Below, piece after piece: positions 41,771-51,646 of a stretch of DNA of 64,000 nt. The translations under genes and the position numbers were made by a program. The stretch comes from RYN-230 sp963837335 (GTDB lineage Bacteria > Actinomycetota > Actinomycetes > Streptosporangiales > Streptosporangiaceae). Under the pieces are notes generated by a model. It saw only the letters and a list, made by a program, of their open reading frames with translations, made no database searches and had not been told where the DNA came from. Position 1 is the stretch's first letter, and each line of letters begins with the position of its first letter. Location: assembly GCA_963837335.1 (NCBI GenBank), contig CAWINS010000021.1, positions 196,591 through 260,590 of the forward strand. Reading direction: 5' to 3'.

Positions 41771-43052
41771 GTGACCGGCGAGCCGGCGCAGCCCGGGGGA
41801 TGAGGGCGCGCTGCGCGCCCTCGTCCCCCGGGTGCTCGCGGGACTGGTCCGCCGCGGCGAGGACTTCGACGCCGCCGAGGACGCGCTCCAGGAGGCGCTG
41901 CTGGAGGCGCTGCGGGTGTGGCCCGAGCACCCGCCCCGCGACCCGCGGGCGTGGCTGGCGGCGGTCGCGACCCGGCGGCTCGTCAACGCCCGCCGCAGCG
42001 AGACCGCCCGGCACCGCCGTGAGGAGGCGACGTACGCCGGGCCGCGGCCCGGCGCCGCCGAGGAGGGCGACGACACCCTCTTCCTGCTCTTCTGCTGCTG
42101 CCACCCCGATCTCGCGCCCGCCTCCCAGGTGGCGCTGACCCTGCGCGCCGTCGGCGGCCTCACCACCCGGGAGATCGCCGACGCCTTCTATGTCCCGGAG
42201 GCGACGATGGCGCAGCGGATCAGCCGGGCCAAGCGCGCCCTGCGGGGGCGCCGCCTGGATCAGCCCGGCGACCTCGCCGTCGTGCTGCGCGTGCTCTACC
42301 TCATCTACACGGCCGGCCACGCGGGCCGGGTGGACCTGGCCGGCGAGGCGATCCGGCTCGCCCGCCAGCTCACCCTGGCCACCGGGGAACCGGAAGCGCG
42401 CGGGCTCCTCGCGCTGATGCTCCTCAGCCACGCCCGCCTGCCGGCGCGACTCGACTCAGCGGGCCGCATCGTCACCCTCGACCGGCAGGACCGCGGCCGG
42501 TGGGACACCCGCGAGATCGCCGAGGGCGTGCGCGTCCTGCAGTCGGCGCTGGCGCTGGAGCGCCCCGGCCGCTACCAGGTCGAGGCCGCCATCGCCGCCC
42601 TGCACGACGACGCGGCCAGCGCCGGGGAGACCGACTGGCCGCAGATCCTCGCCTGGTACGACGACCTCGTCGCCCTCACCGGCGACCCGGTGCGCCAGGA
42701 CCCCGCCGCGGTGCTCGGGCGCGCGGTCGCGGTCGGCCACGTCCTCGGCTCCGCCGCCGGGCTGCGCGAGACCGACCGGCTGCGCGAGGTGCTCGGCGAG
42801 CGGCACCGCTGGCACGCCGTCCGCGGCCACCTGCACGAGCTCGGCGGCGACCTCCCGGCCGCCGCCGCGGCGTACGCGGATGCCGCCCGCCGGGCCACCG
42901 ACGTCGCCGAGCGCGACCACCTGGTCCGTCAGGCGGCCCGCGCCCGGGCCGCCGGGCCAGCCACGTCCGCGGCCCGGAGGGGATCATCGCCGGGCCGGCG
43001 GAGCAGATCGGCTGAGGGCTCGGGCCGGCCACCAGCCGCCCCGCCAGCCTGA
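41771..43052 (+). CDS. ECF42-type RNA polymerase sigma factor with C-terminal TPR-like extension
   Basis: About 425 residues. Sigma region 2 (DFDAAEDALQEALLEALRVW) and region 4 (LTLRAVGGLTTREIADAFYV, PEATMAQRISRAKR) are clear, followed by the DUF6596 extension of about 200 residues specific to ECF42. The natural N-terminus MTGEPAQPGDEGALRALVPR is encoded from GTG 41771, but a GGGGGG run near 41795-41800 puts TGA in frame; one G too many explains this. In the unbroken frame the first usable start is at 41832, inside region 2, which would be a truncated factor. Probably an indel. Confidence 0.82.
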
Positions 43053-43056
43053 GTGG

Positions 43057-43797
43057 TCAGGGCGCTGGCCGGGGCTCGGTCAGCTGGATGCGGATCGCCC
43101 GGAACATGCGCGGGGTCTCGCGCAGCACCGCCAGCCGGGGATCCGGCACGGTGAGGAACCTCTCCACCGCGACCTCGAAGTACCCGCGCAGCCGCGGGTC
43201 GTCGCGCAGCCCGGCCACCGCACGCCGGTCCCCGCCCAGCACCAGCGCATCCAGCGGCCGGCCGTAGCGGCCGAAGACCCCGGCCGCGGTGCTGGCCGCC
43301 GCGGCCAGTGCCTCAGCGGCCTGCTTCTCGCGGCGCCGGGCGAACCGCTGCTGGGACTGCCCCCCGGCCGCGCTGCGCCCGTGCACCAGGCGCGACCCGA
43401 CCTTGGACACGGCGAGACGGGGCGGCGCACCGGCGAAGACCCCCGCCGCGTAGCCGCCCAGCCGGACCAGCAGGACGCCCACCGTGCGGTCGGCAGCCGC
43501 GTGGGCCGCGATTATCCGGGCCGCCTCGTCCGCATCCGGGGCCGCGCCCAGCCCCGGCGCCGGCGGGAACGGGGCATGGCACCGGGCGACCGCCCCGTCC
43601 GCCGCGGCGAACACGGCCGCCGCGCCCGGCTCCCCGGCGGCTGGCCCCGCCTCCCCCGCGCCCGCACCCGTCCCTGGAGCGCCCGGCCGCACGCCGACCG
43701 CGCCGTGCCGGTCGCCGAAGGACGTGATCCAGCCGGGGAAGCGCTCCGGGGCCACGTCGATCCACCGCGGCGCTGAGGTCGCAGGTTCGCTGAGCAT
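43057..43797 (-). CDS. acVLRF1-family peptidyl-tRNA hydrolase (actinobacterial Vms1-like release factor)
   Basis: 246 residues from ATG 43795-43797 (ATG 43816-43818 is also possible). The central motif GGQSQQRFARRREKQA is the hallmark of Vms1/acVLRF1, where the GxxQ loop enters the ribosomal peptidyl-transferase centre and frees nascent chains from peptidyl-tRNA, a role in ribosome quality control. The preceding part (VLLVRLGGYAAGVFAGAPPR, SKVGSRLVHGR) has the eRF1-like fold. It is divergent from cbbR with about 60 nt between starts. Confidence 0.85.
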   Translation of the reverse strand: MLSEPATSAPRWIDVAPERFPGWITSFGDRHGAVGVRPGAPGTGAGAGEAGPAAGEPGAAAVFAAADGAVARCHAPFPPAPGLGAAPDADEAARIIAAHAAADRTVGVLLVRLGGYAAGVFAGAPPRLAVSKVGSRLVHGRSAAGGQSQQRFARRREKQAAEALAAAASTAAGVFGRYGRPLDALVLGGDRRAVAGLRDDPRLRGYFEVAVERFLTVPDPRLAVLRETPRMFRAIRIQLTEPRPAP

Positions 43798-43858
43798 ATG
43801 GTTAAGGGTATTCCCCATATCGTTAGAGAAAAGATTAACTAGCAGCCGGCAGGGGCCC
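43798..43858. promoter_or_regulatory. Shared control region of acVLRF1 gene and cbbR
   Basis: 61 nt between divergent start codons, AT-rich for this genome. GTTAAG at 43801 and GATTAAC at 43833 form an interrupted inverted repeat, and TTA-N-TTA elements fit LysR-type (T-N11-A) sites. A LysR regulator would be expected to bind here in autoregulation. Confidence 0.4.
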
Positions 43859-44829
43859 GTGACGCTGAACCAGCTTCGCACCTTCCTGGCCGTCGCCGAG
43901 ACCGGCTCGGTGCGCGCCGCCGCGCAGGACCTGGTGGTGACGCAGGCGGCGGTCTCCGCCTCCCTCGCCGCGCTGCAGAAGTCGCTGGGCATGGCGCTGC
44001 TCGAGCCGGATGGACGCGGCCTGCGGCTCACCGCGGCCGGGCAGGCCTACACGGGCTACGTCCGCCGCGTCCTGGGCCTGCTGGACGAGGCCGGGCGGGC
44101 CGCCGAGGCGGCCGCCGACCCTGAGCGCGGCGAGCTGCGCATCGGGGCCGTGACCACCGCGGCCGAGCAGATCCTGCCGGGGCTGCTCAGCGGCTTCCGG
44201 GCCCGGTATCCCCGGCTGGGGATCCGGCTGGAGGCGGGAAACCGGGACCGGGTGCGCGGCCTTCTCGACCGGCATCAGGTGGACCTGGTCCTCGGCGGCC
44301 GCCCCGAGCCGGGCTGGGACGTCCAGGTGCTGGCCGTCCGGGCCCACCAGCTCGTCGTGGTGGCCGCGCCCGGCCTGGCCGCCACCGCGGGACCGGAGGC
44401 CGGCCCCGGGGACGCCGGTCTGCTGCCCTGGCTGGCCGGGCAGGCGTGGCTGCTCCGCGAGCCGGGGTCCGGTACCCGGGCCGCCACCGACGCGCTGCTG
44501 GCCGAGCTGGACATCGCCCCGCTCACCCTGATGGTGGGCTCCAACGGCGCGATCCGCGAGTCGGCCAGCGTGGGCCTGGGGGTCACCCTCATCTCCCGCG
44601 AGGCGGTCGCCGCCGAACTGGCCGCCGGCGGCTCGTCGCACTGCCGGTCCCGGGCACCCCGCTGCACCGGGACTGGTACCTGGTCGCCCAGGACGGCCCG
44701 CCCGGCTCCCTCCCCCCGGCCGCCGCCCGCCTCGTCGCCCACGTCCTGGCCGACGGCGGCTTCCAGCCCCCGCAATCCGCTAACGGGCCGGCTTCTGCCC
44801 CGCCGGCGGCGCAGAACCCACCCCCTTGA
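43859..44829 (+). CDS. cbbR: LysR-type regulator CbbR, frame broken near 44632
   Basis: About 323 residues. N-terminal HTH LNQLRTFLAVAETGSVRAAA, VVTQAAVSASLAALQ, and effector-binding domain with GELRIGAVTTAAEQILPGL and LREPGSGTRAATDALLAEL, as in CbbR regulators that sense Calvin cycle metabolites. At about 44632 (GCCGGCGGCTCG) one base seems missing; the protein continues in another frame as VALPVPGTPLHRDWYLVAQD and ends at 44829. GTG 43859 start follows AGGGGC. It lies 133 nt upstream of rbcL on the same strand (not divergent as in many proteobacteria). Confidence 0.82.
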
Positions 44830-44920
44830 GGTGCGGTCGCCCGGGAGGTGCGGAACACTCAAGTGAAAGGTTGATGGTTGGCGCAGAAGTCTCAATAGAC
44901 AGGCGATGGGTCAGCGGGCA

Positions 44921-44950
44921 GGGTGGCTAGCGAGGACACCCTCGCCACCC
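44921..44950 (+). promoter_or_regulatory. 5'-UTR hairpin directly before the rbcL ribosome binding site
   Basis: GGGTGGCTAGCGAGG (44921-44935) can pair with CCTCGCCACCC (44940-44950), leaving a small bulge and a four-base loop. The stem ends 5 nt before GGAGGAA (44954-44960), so it could affect rbcL translation or mRNA stability. Confidence 0.4.
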
Positions 44951-44962
44951 ACCGGAGGAACC

Positions 44963-46414
44963 ATGACGGGCGCACCGGACTCATCGCCGAGCGAACGCTG
45001 GAACGCGGGCGTGCTCCCGTACGCGCAGATGGGCTACTACGAGCCTGACTACCTGCCCAAGCCGACCGATGTGCTGGCCGCGTTCCGGATCACCCCGCAA
45101 CCAGGCGTGCCACCGGAGGAGGCGGGCGCGGCGGTGGCCGGCGAATCCTCTACCGCCACCTGGACCGTGGTGTGGACCGACCGGCTCACCGCCCATGAGC
45201 ACTACCAGGCCAAGTGCTACCGGGTGGACCCGGTGCCGGGCCGCGACGGCGAGTTCATCGCCTACATCGCCTACGACATCGACCTGTTCGAGGAAGGCTC
45301 GATCGCCAACCTCACCTCGTCCATCATCGGCAACGTGTTCGGCTTCAAGGCGCTGCGGGCCCTGCGGCTGGAGGACATGCGGATCCCGCTGGCCTACGTG
45401 AAGACGTTCCAGGGGCCGCCACACGGCATCGTGATGGAACGCGAGTACCTGAACAAGTACGGCCGCCCCCTGCTCGGCGCGACGACCAAGCCCAAGCTGG
45501 GGCTGTCCGCCCGCAATTACGGGCGGGTGGTGTACGAGGCCCTGCGCGGCGGCCTGGACTTCACCAAGGACGACGAGAACATCAACTCCCAGCCGTTCAT
45601 GCGCTGGCGCGACCGCTACCTGTTCACCATGGAGGCGGTCAACCGGGCCGCGGAGCAGACCGGCGAGATCAAGGGCCACTACCTGAACGTGACCGCGGCG
45701 ACCATGGAGGACATGTACGAGCGGGCCGAGTTCGCGAAAGAGCTCGGCAGCGTGATCGTCATGGCCGACCTGACCGTGGGCTATACCGCGCTGCAGTCCA
45801 TGTCGCGCTGGGCCCGGCGCAGCGGGGTCATCCTGCACCTGCACCGGGCCGGGCACGGCACGTACACCCGGCAGAAGAATCATGGAGTCAGCTTCCGGGT
45901 CATCGCCAAGTGGTGCCGGCTGATCGGGGTGGACCACATCCACGCGGGCACCGTGGTGGGCAAGCTGGAAGGCGACCCGGCCATGGTCCGCGGCTACTAC
46001 GACACGCTGCGCCTGGCCACCGTCCCGCTGGACCTGGGCCGGGGCATCTACTTCGAGCAGGAATGGGGCTCGATGCCGGGCACCATGCCGGTCGCGTCCG
46101 GCGGGATCCACGCCGGCCAGATGCACCAGCTGCTGGGATACCTGGGCGAGGACGTGGTGCTGCAGTTCGGCGGGGGCACCATCGGCCACCCGATGGGCGT
46201 TGCGGCCGGCGCCACCGCCAACCGGGTCGCGGTCGAGGCCATGATCAAGGCCCGCAACGAGGGCCGGGACTTCACCCGTGAGGGCGAGACCATCCTGGCC
46301 GAGGCGGCCAAGGGCTGCCAGCCGCTGCAGACGGCCCTGGACACCTGGGGTGACATCACCTTCAACTACGAGTCCACCGACACGCCGGACGTCGTGGCCA
46401 CCCCGACGGCCTGA
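44963..46414 (+). CDS. rbcL: Ribulose-1,5-bisphosphate carboxylase/oxygenase large subunit, red-type form IC
   Basis: 483 residues, right length. Catalytic and metal-binding residues are in place: TTKPKLG (Lys176/178), GGLDFTKDDEN with the carbamylated Lys202 and ligands Asp204/Glu205, HRAGHGTYTRQK and VASGGIHAGQM. KPKLGLSARNYGRVVYE and the paired cbbX identify red-type form I (IC/ID clade). Catalyses CO2 fixation onto RuBP in the Calvin cycle. GGAGGAACC precedes ATG 44963. rbcS follows after 10 nt. Confidence 0.97.
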   Translation: MTGAPDSSPSERWNAGVLPYAQMGYYEPDYLPKPTDVLAAFRITPQPGVPPEEAGAAVAGESSTATWTVVWTDRLTAHEHYQAKCYRVDPVPGRDGEFIAYIAYDIDLFEEGSIANLTSSIIGNVFGFKALRALRLEDMRIPLAYVKTFQGPPHGIVMEREYLNKYGRPLLGATTKPKLGLSARNYGRVVYEALRGGLDFTKDDENINSQPFMRWRDRYLFTMEAVNRAAEQTGEIKGHYLNVTAATMEDMYERAEFAKELGSVIVMADLTVGYTALQSMSRWARRSGVILHLHRAGHGTYTRQKNHGVSFRVIAKWCRLIGVDHIHAGTVVGKLEGDPAMVRGYYDTLRLATVPLDLGRGIYFEQEWGSMPGTMPVASGGIHAGQMHQLLGYLGEDVVLQFGGGTIGHPMGVAAGATANRVAVEAMIKARNEGRDFTREGETILAEAAKGCQPLQTALDTWGDITFNYESTDTPDVVATPTA

Positions 46415-46424
46415 GGAGCGCAGC

Positions 46425-46892
46425 ATGCGGATCACCCAGGGCACGTTCTCCTACCTCCCCGACCTCACCGACGACGAGATCGCCGCGCAGATCCAGTACG
46501 CGATCGACCAGGGCTGGTCGATCGCGGTGGAGTTCACCGACGACCCGCACCCGCGCAACTTCCTGTGGGAGATGTGGGGGCTGCCGATGTTCGACATCGC
46601 CGACGCGGCCGCGGGCCTGCACGAGGTGCGGGCCTGCCGGGACGCCTACCCGGAGCACTACATCCGGGTCTGCGCCTACGACGCGAGCCTGGGCCGGCAG
46701 ACCACGGCGCTGAGCTTCATCGTGAACCGGCCCGGCCACGAACCGGGCTTCCGGCTGGACCGCCAGGAGGGCAGTGACCGGCGGATCCGGTACTCGCTGC
46801 AGGCTTACGCGGCGGCTCGCCCGGCGGGCGAGCGGTATGGCCGCAACGAAAACCGCAACGGCGCCGGTCACGCTGGGACTCGCCAGCGGATG
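46425..46892 (+). CDS. rbcS: RuBisCO small subunit, 3' end uncertain
   Basis: RbcS core of about 135 residues: MRITQGTFSYLPDLTDDEIA, QIQYAIDQGWSIAVEFTDDP, HPRNFLWEMWGLPMFDIADA and the long C-terminal hairpin SFIVNRPGHEPGFRLDRQEG typical of red-type enzymes. After about 46840 (RPAGERYGRNENRNG) the frame runs on without stop into cbbX, which no homologue does. One shifted frame ends at TGA 46890-46892, overlapping a candidate cbbX ATG in the form ATGA, so a small indel between 46840 and 46885 is suspected. GAGGAG (46413-46418) fixes the start. Confidence 0.88.
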
Positions 46893-47915
46893 AGCGCGAC
46901 TGCGGGCCCGGCCGCGGGCGGCTTCGCGATGCCCCGCCCCGGCCAGGGGCGCGGTGACGCAGAGCGGCCCGGCCCGGGCCCGGTGACCCGGCCGGGACAG
47001 GGCCGGTCACGCCCGAGCCGCTCTCCGCCGAAGACACCGTGGAGCTGGGCGAGGAGCAGCAGGCCCAGCGCCTGTCGGCGATGCTGGATGAGTTCGACCG
47101 GGAGTTCGTCGGGCTGGCCCCGGTCAAGGCCCGGATCCGGGAGATCGCCGCGCTGCTGCTGATCGACCGGCTCCGGCAGCGGTACGGGCTGATCTCGTCG
47201 CGGCCCAGCCTGCACATGTGCTTCACCGGCAGCCCGGGGACGGGCAAGACGACGGTGGCCATGCATATGGGCGAGATGCTCCGCGAGCTGGGGTACCTGC
47301 GCAAGGGGCAGCTGGTCAGCGTGACCCGCGACGACCTCGTCGGCCAGTACGTCGGGCACACGGCGCCCAAGACCAAGGAGGTGCTCAAGCGGGCCATGGG
47401 TGGCGTGCTGCTCATCGACGAGGCCTACTACCTGTACCGGCCGGAGAACGAGCGGGACTATGGCCAGGAGGCCATCGAGATCCTGCTCCAGTTCATGGAG
47501 GCGCACCGGGAGGACCTGGTGGTCATCCTGGCCGGATACGCGGACCGGATGGACGTGTTCTTCCGGTCCAACCCGGGGATGGCCTCCCGGGTCGCGCACC
47601 ACATCGACTTCCCGGACTTCACGCTGGATGAGCTGACGCAGATCGCCGGGCTGATGCTGGACCGCGAGCAGTACCAGCTGTCCGCGCAGGCCCGGGCGGC
47701 GTTCACCGAGTACGTGGCGCTGCGGATGGCGCAGCCCCGGTTCGCCAACGCGCGCAGCATCCGTAACGCCATCGACCGGATGCGGCTGCGCCAGGCCCGG
47801 CGGCTGGTGGCGGCGGGCGGCACCATCGGCCGTGACTCCCTCATCGAGATCAGCGAGGCCGACGTCCGCGCCAGCCGCGTCTTCGCACGGCCAGTCCCCC
47901 GCCGCCCGGGGGTAG
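46890..47915 (+). CDS. cbbX: Red-type RuBisCO activase CbbX (AAA+), ends uncertain
   Basis: AAA+ remodelling ATPase that removes inhibitory sugar phosphates from red-type RuBisCO. Visible from GTG 47039: DEFDREFVGLAPVKARIREI, Walker A GSPGTGKTT, VTRDDLVGQYVGHTAPKTKE, Walker B GVLLIDEAYYLYRP and the arginine-finger segment RFANARSIRNAIDRMRLRQA. The usual 20-30 residue N-terminus is found only if the frame changes near 46985-47010 (candidate ATG 46890). The frame then overruns the normal end; one extra C in CCCCC at 47896-47900 would give a stop at TAG 47913-47915. Core assignment is certain, boundaries are not. Confidence 0.88.
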
Positions 47916-47932
47916 GCGTTTACCTACCCCCG
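47907..47932. promoter_or_regulatory. 26-nt palindrome after cbbX
   Basis: CGGGGGTAGG (47907-47916) and CCTACCCCCG (47923-47932) are perfect inverted repeats around CGTTTA. It may be a terminator of the cbb operon or an operator for the following two-component genes (start 47979). Confidence 0.5.
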
Positions 47933-47978
47933 ATCAGTGGAGCCCGGCCCATGGTGCCCAGCGGGCACGCGGACCAGC

Positions 47979-49068
47979 ATGGACGGCATGGAAAGTGTCC
48001 TGAACGCCCTGCCGCAGCGTCTGCGGGCGGCTGGCTGGGCTGTCGTGCTGCCGCTGGTGATGCTCGTCTGCATCGTGTACTGGGGACTGCGCCCGTGGAC
48101 CGTGACCGCGGTGCTGCTGGCGGGGGTGGTTACGCTGCTGGCCCCGGCGGTGGCCGCGGACCTGGTGGCCATCGCCTTGATCGGCTTCGCATGCTGTGCG
48201 TTCGCCCTGATGCTGGCGGACCGGCACGTTGCCGCCGGGCTCGGGAACGGCCGCTGGCTACCCCCTGCATGCTCTCGTCTTTGGTAACGGGACACCGCAT
48301 GCCGTCAATATGACCGCGGGGCTGGTGATGCTGGCCTTCGCGACCTGGCTGGTGCCGCGCACCGTCGGTGCCCACCGGGGCTGGCCAAGCGCAACGCTGA
48401 GCTCGTCAACCGGGTCCGGCGGCTGACCACGACCCGGAGGCACGCCGTGGACACCGCCGCCGCCGAGCTGCGCCGGGTGGAACGGGACCTGCACGATGGT
48501 GCTCAGGCCCGCCTGATCGCGCTGGGCATCTCGCTCCGGGCGACCGAGCGGCTGATCAGGACCGACCCGGACGCCGCCGTGGCCCTGGTCGCCGAGTCGA
48601 GGGAGAACTCGGCCCGGGCCCTGGTCGAGCTGCGGGCCCTGGTGGCCGGGATCAATCCTCCGTTCCTCGCCGAACGCGGCCTGGGCGATGCCCTGCGCGC
48701 GCTCGCCCTGGATGCCCCGGTGGCCACCCGGATCGACGATTCGACCTGCCGCGGCGCGCGCCTGAACCGGTCGAGGCGGCCGCGTACTTCGCGGTGGCCG
48801 AGGCTCTCGCCAACGCGGCCAAGCACGCGGGTGCCCGCCAGCGTGCATATCAGGGCGGCGTACTCAGCCGGGGCGCTACGGATCGAGGTAAGCTGACGAC
48901 GGGGTGGGCGGCGCTGACCCGGCGCGGGGCACCGGGTTGCGCGGTGTCGAGCGGAGACTGGCTACATTCGATGGCGTGCTCGCGGTCAGCAGCCCGCTGG
49001 GCGGCCCGACCATCATCGTCATCGAGGTGCCGTGCGCGTTGTCATCGCAGAAGATCTCTTCCTGCTGA
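47979..49068 (+). pseudogene. Degraded NarL-family sensor histidine kinase
   Basis: Pieces in changing frames: ALPQRLRAAGWAVVLPLVML (membrane helices), GLVMLAFATWLVPRTVGAHR, ELRRVERDLHDGAQARLIAL (HisKA_3 with the phospho-acceptor His in RDLHDGAQ), EALANAAKHAG (N-box) and DDGVGG with GTGLRGVERRLATFDG (G-boxes). At least four frame changes are needed (about 48235, 48380, 48750, 48890). That is too many for sequencing error; a decayed kinase. Confidence 0.75.
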
Positions 49069-49677
49069 GGGAAGGGCTGGCCAGCCTGCTCAAGGAGCAC
49101 GGATTCGACATAGCCGGGGCCGTGGGCGACGGGCCGTGACTGCTGCAGGCGCTGATCGAGCTGCGGCCGGACGTGGCGATCGTCGATGTCCGGCTCCCGC
49201 CGGCGCACACCGACGAGGGACTGCGGGCCGCGCTCGAGGCGCGGCGCCAGGTGCCTGGCTGCCCGTCCTCATCCTCGTCCACGCACGTCGAGCGGCTGTA
49301 CGCCCGCGAACTGCTCGCCGATCAGGCGGGCGGGGTCGGCTACCTGCTCAAGGACCGGGTGTTCACCGATGAGCAGTTCACCGACGCGCTGCGCACGGTG
49401 GCGCGTGGCGGCACCGTCATGGACCCGGAAGTCGTCGCGAAGCTTCTGGCCCGCCGGGCCAGCCAGAGCGCCGGTGACCCGGCTCACGGACCGGGAACGC
49501 GAGGTCCTCGCGCTGATCGCCGAAGGCCGTTCCAATAGCGCGATCGCACAGCGCCTGATCGTTTCGGAAAAGGCGGTCAGCAAGCACTGCACCAGCATCT
49601 TCGCCAAACTCGACCTGCCCCCATCAGACGACGACAACCGCCGCGTCCTGGCCGTCCTGGCCTACCTGGACTCCTGA
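49032..49677 (+). pseudogene. Degraded NarL-family response regulator
   Basis: GTG 49032: MRVVIAEDLFLLREGLASLL is the receiver start (Asp pair), VAIVDVRLPPAHTDEG holds the phospho-acceptor Asp, GGVGYLLKDRVF the conserved Lys, and TDREREVLALIAEGRSNSAI the LuxR-type HTH up to LAVLAYLDS at 49677. Broken by an in-frame TGA at 49137-49139, by two changes around 49260-49290 and one near 49480. It overlaps the end of the decayed kinase, as in functional pairs. Confidence 0.78.
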
Positions 49678-49695
49678 CCGCGAGATGCCCGGACG

Positions 49696-50941
49696 TCAGC
49701 CGGGTGACTGGGCGGCGGGCAGGTAGGGGATGGACAGGCGGACCGTGGTGCCGCGGCCTGGTGCGCTGGTCAGCTCGAGCCGGCCGCCGAGCAGTTCCGC
49801 CCGCTCCCGCATCCCGGACAGCCCGAAGCCGGTGGGGCCCGCGCCGGGACGCCCGCCGACCGGGGCGGCGGCGGGGTCGAAACCGCGGCCATCGTCGGCG
49901 ACCTCCAGCACGACCCGGTCGTTCTGCCGGTACAGCCGGATCTGGACCGTCTGGGCGCGGGCGTGCTTGGCCGCGTTCTGCAGTGCTTCCTGGGCGGTCC
50001 GGTACACCGCGGTCTCCGCGTGCTCAGCCATGCTGAGCGCGGCCGCGGCGACGCGCACGTCCAGCGTGGGGAACCCGTGGCCCAGGCTCTCCAGGCTGGC
50101 GGCCAGGCCCAGGTCGTCCAGGACCGGGGGGCGCAGCCCGGCGATCGCGGACCGGGTCTCGTCCAGGGCCGCCCCCGCCAGTTCCTGGGCCCGGGCCACC
50201 TGCTCGGCCGCGACCTCCGGTGAGCCCGGGATGGCGTCAGCCGCGGCCGACAGGTGAAAGAACAGGCTGACGATGCGCTGGCTGATGCCGTCGTGGATCT
50301 CCCCGGCCATCCGGCGCCGCTCGTGTTCCTGCCATTCGACCATCCGCTCGGCGAACCGCTCCAGCGCCTCCTCCCGCTCGGCCAGCCTGCGGTGCAGCCG
50401 CGCGTTCTCGATCGCCCCGGCCACCAGCCCCGCCACCGTGCGGAGCAGTTCCACGTCGGCCGGGGTGAACTCGCGGCGCAGCCGGGTGTGCACGTTCAGC
50501 ACGCCGACCAGGTGCCCCATGGGGGTGACCACCGGGCACCGACAGCATGGAGGTGAACTCCTCCCCGCGCAGCGCCGGGATGTAGCGGTACCGGGGGTCG
50601 GCCGCCTTGTTGTCCACGATCACGGCGGGCTGGCCGTGATCGGCCACCCAGCCGGCTACCCCTTCGCCCAGGGCCAGCTCGACGGTCCCGACCATGGTGT
50701 CGAAGGGCGGTGTCGCCCCGCGCAGCTGGAGTTTGCGGCCCCGTTCGTCGAGCAGGTGCACGAAGCACACATCGGTCTCGGTGGTCTCGGTGACCAGCTG
50801 GGCGACGCCCTGCAGGATCCGGTCCAGGTCCAGGCCGGCCGAGATCGTCTCGACCACCCTGGACAGGAGCTGCGCCTCCCGTTCCGCGTCGGCCACCCCG
50901 AGCCGGCCCGCCCCGTCGCCGGCGCCCAGGCCGGGGATCAA
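49696..50941 (-). CDS. GAF-domain sensor histidine kinase (NarL system), frame broken near 50535
   Basis: About 415 residues. EREAQLLSRVVETISAGLDL opens a GAF domain (LLDERGRKLQLRGATPPFD, GEGVAGWVADHGQPAVIVDN) and, after a single-base change near 50535 (GTGCCCGGTGGTC), continues VVTPMGHLVGVLNVHTRLRR, then HisKA_3 (QEHERRRMAGEIHDGISQRI, His acceptor), N-box EALQNAAKHARAQ and G-box GFGLSGMRERAELLGGRLEL. No membrane helices, so a cytosolic sensor, possibly of redox or small ligands. The start is set at TTG 50939-50941 overlapping the regulator stop; GTG 50894-50896 is an alternative. Confidence 0.83.
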
Positions 50942-51621
50942 TGGAAGACCCCCTCGCGCAGCGCGACCGCGACCGCGCCGGCCCGGTCGGACACGCCGAG
51001 CTTCCGGTAGATACCCCGGGAGTGCGTCTTCACGGTCTCCTCGCTGACCACCAGCCGCATCGCGATGGCCCGGTTGGAGAGGCCGCCGACCAGCAGCGAC
51101 AAGACCTCGCTCTCCCGCTGGGTCAGGCCCAGGTGGGCGCCGGGCCAGAACTCGCCGCTGCGCAGCCGGGCGGCGGACAGCGCGACCCGCCCGGCCAGGC
51201 TGGGATCGATCAGCACCTCGCCGTCGAAGATCCGGCGCAGGTAGTCCACCAGCTCCCCGCCCCGGATCCGCTTGAGCAGGAACCCGGCCGCGCCGACCCG
51301 CAGTGCCTGGTAGAGGTACTGCTCGTCGTCGTAGACGGTGAGGAAGACGACCTTGCAGCCTGGAGTGATGCGGAGGATCTCGGCGCACAGATCCAGGCCG
51401 CTGGCCCCGCGCAGCCGGACGTCGAGCAGCACCACATCGGGTTTCAGCTCACCGGCCAGGCGGACCGCCTCGCGAGGGTCGCTGGACTCCCCGACGATCT
51501 CCACCTGGTTCCGGTAGGGCGCCATCATGGCCTTCAGGCCGTCCAGGACCATCTGGTGATCGTCGACGATCACCACGGTCACCGGTCCCGGGGGCTGACC
51601 GTCTGGCGTCAGGTGGTCCAT
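50938..51621 (-). CDS. NarL/FixJ-family response regulator
   Basis: 227 residues from ATG 51619-51621. Receiver domain: VTVVIVDDHQMVLDGLKAMM (acidic pair), DVVLLDVRLRGASGLDL (phospho-acceptor Asp), LTVYDDEQY and FLLKRIRGGEL (conserved Lys); C-terminal LuxR HTH: LTQRESEVLSLLVGGLSNRA, IAMRLVVSEETVKTHSRGIY. It overlaps the downstream GAF kinase by 4 nt and starts 25 nt after the PRK stop, so prk, regulator and kinase appear to be one operon. Likely controls carbon fixation or energy genes (inference). Confidence 0.9.
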   Translation of the reverse strand: MDHLTPDGQPPGPVTVVIVDDHQMVLDGLKAMMAPYRNQVEIVGESSDPREAVRLAGELKPDVVLLDVRLRGASGLDLCAEILRITPGCKVVFLTVYDDEQYLYQALRVGAAGFLLKRIRGGELVDYLRRIFDGEVLIDPSLAGRVALSAARLRSGEFWPGAHLGLTQRESEVLSLLVGGLSNRAIAMRLVVSEETVKTHSRGIYRKLGVSDRAGAVAVALREGVFH

Positions 51622-51646
51622 GTCCGGAACGGTACCCACCTGGCGG

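Noticed and set aside
46893..47162. RbcS extended by 90 residues through the cbbX start
   Set aside because: The extra residues are low-complexity Pro/Arg/Ser in the wrong frame of cbbX; a frame error near the rbcS stop is simpler than a fusion.
47916..48313. CbbX extended by about 130 residues
   Set aside because: The tail is the off-frame translation of the decayed kinase; homologues end shortly after the ADVRASRVFA motif.
49137..49139. In-frame TGA in a response regulator, in a genome with SelB, SelD and tRNA-Sec
   Set aside because: Selenocysteine was considered, but the position is not a Cys in relatives, no SECIS-like hairpin was noted, and the gene has further frame breaks; it is a nonsense mutation.
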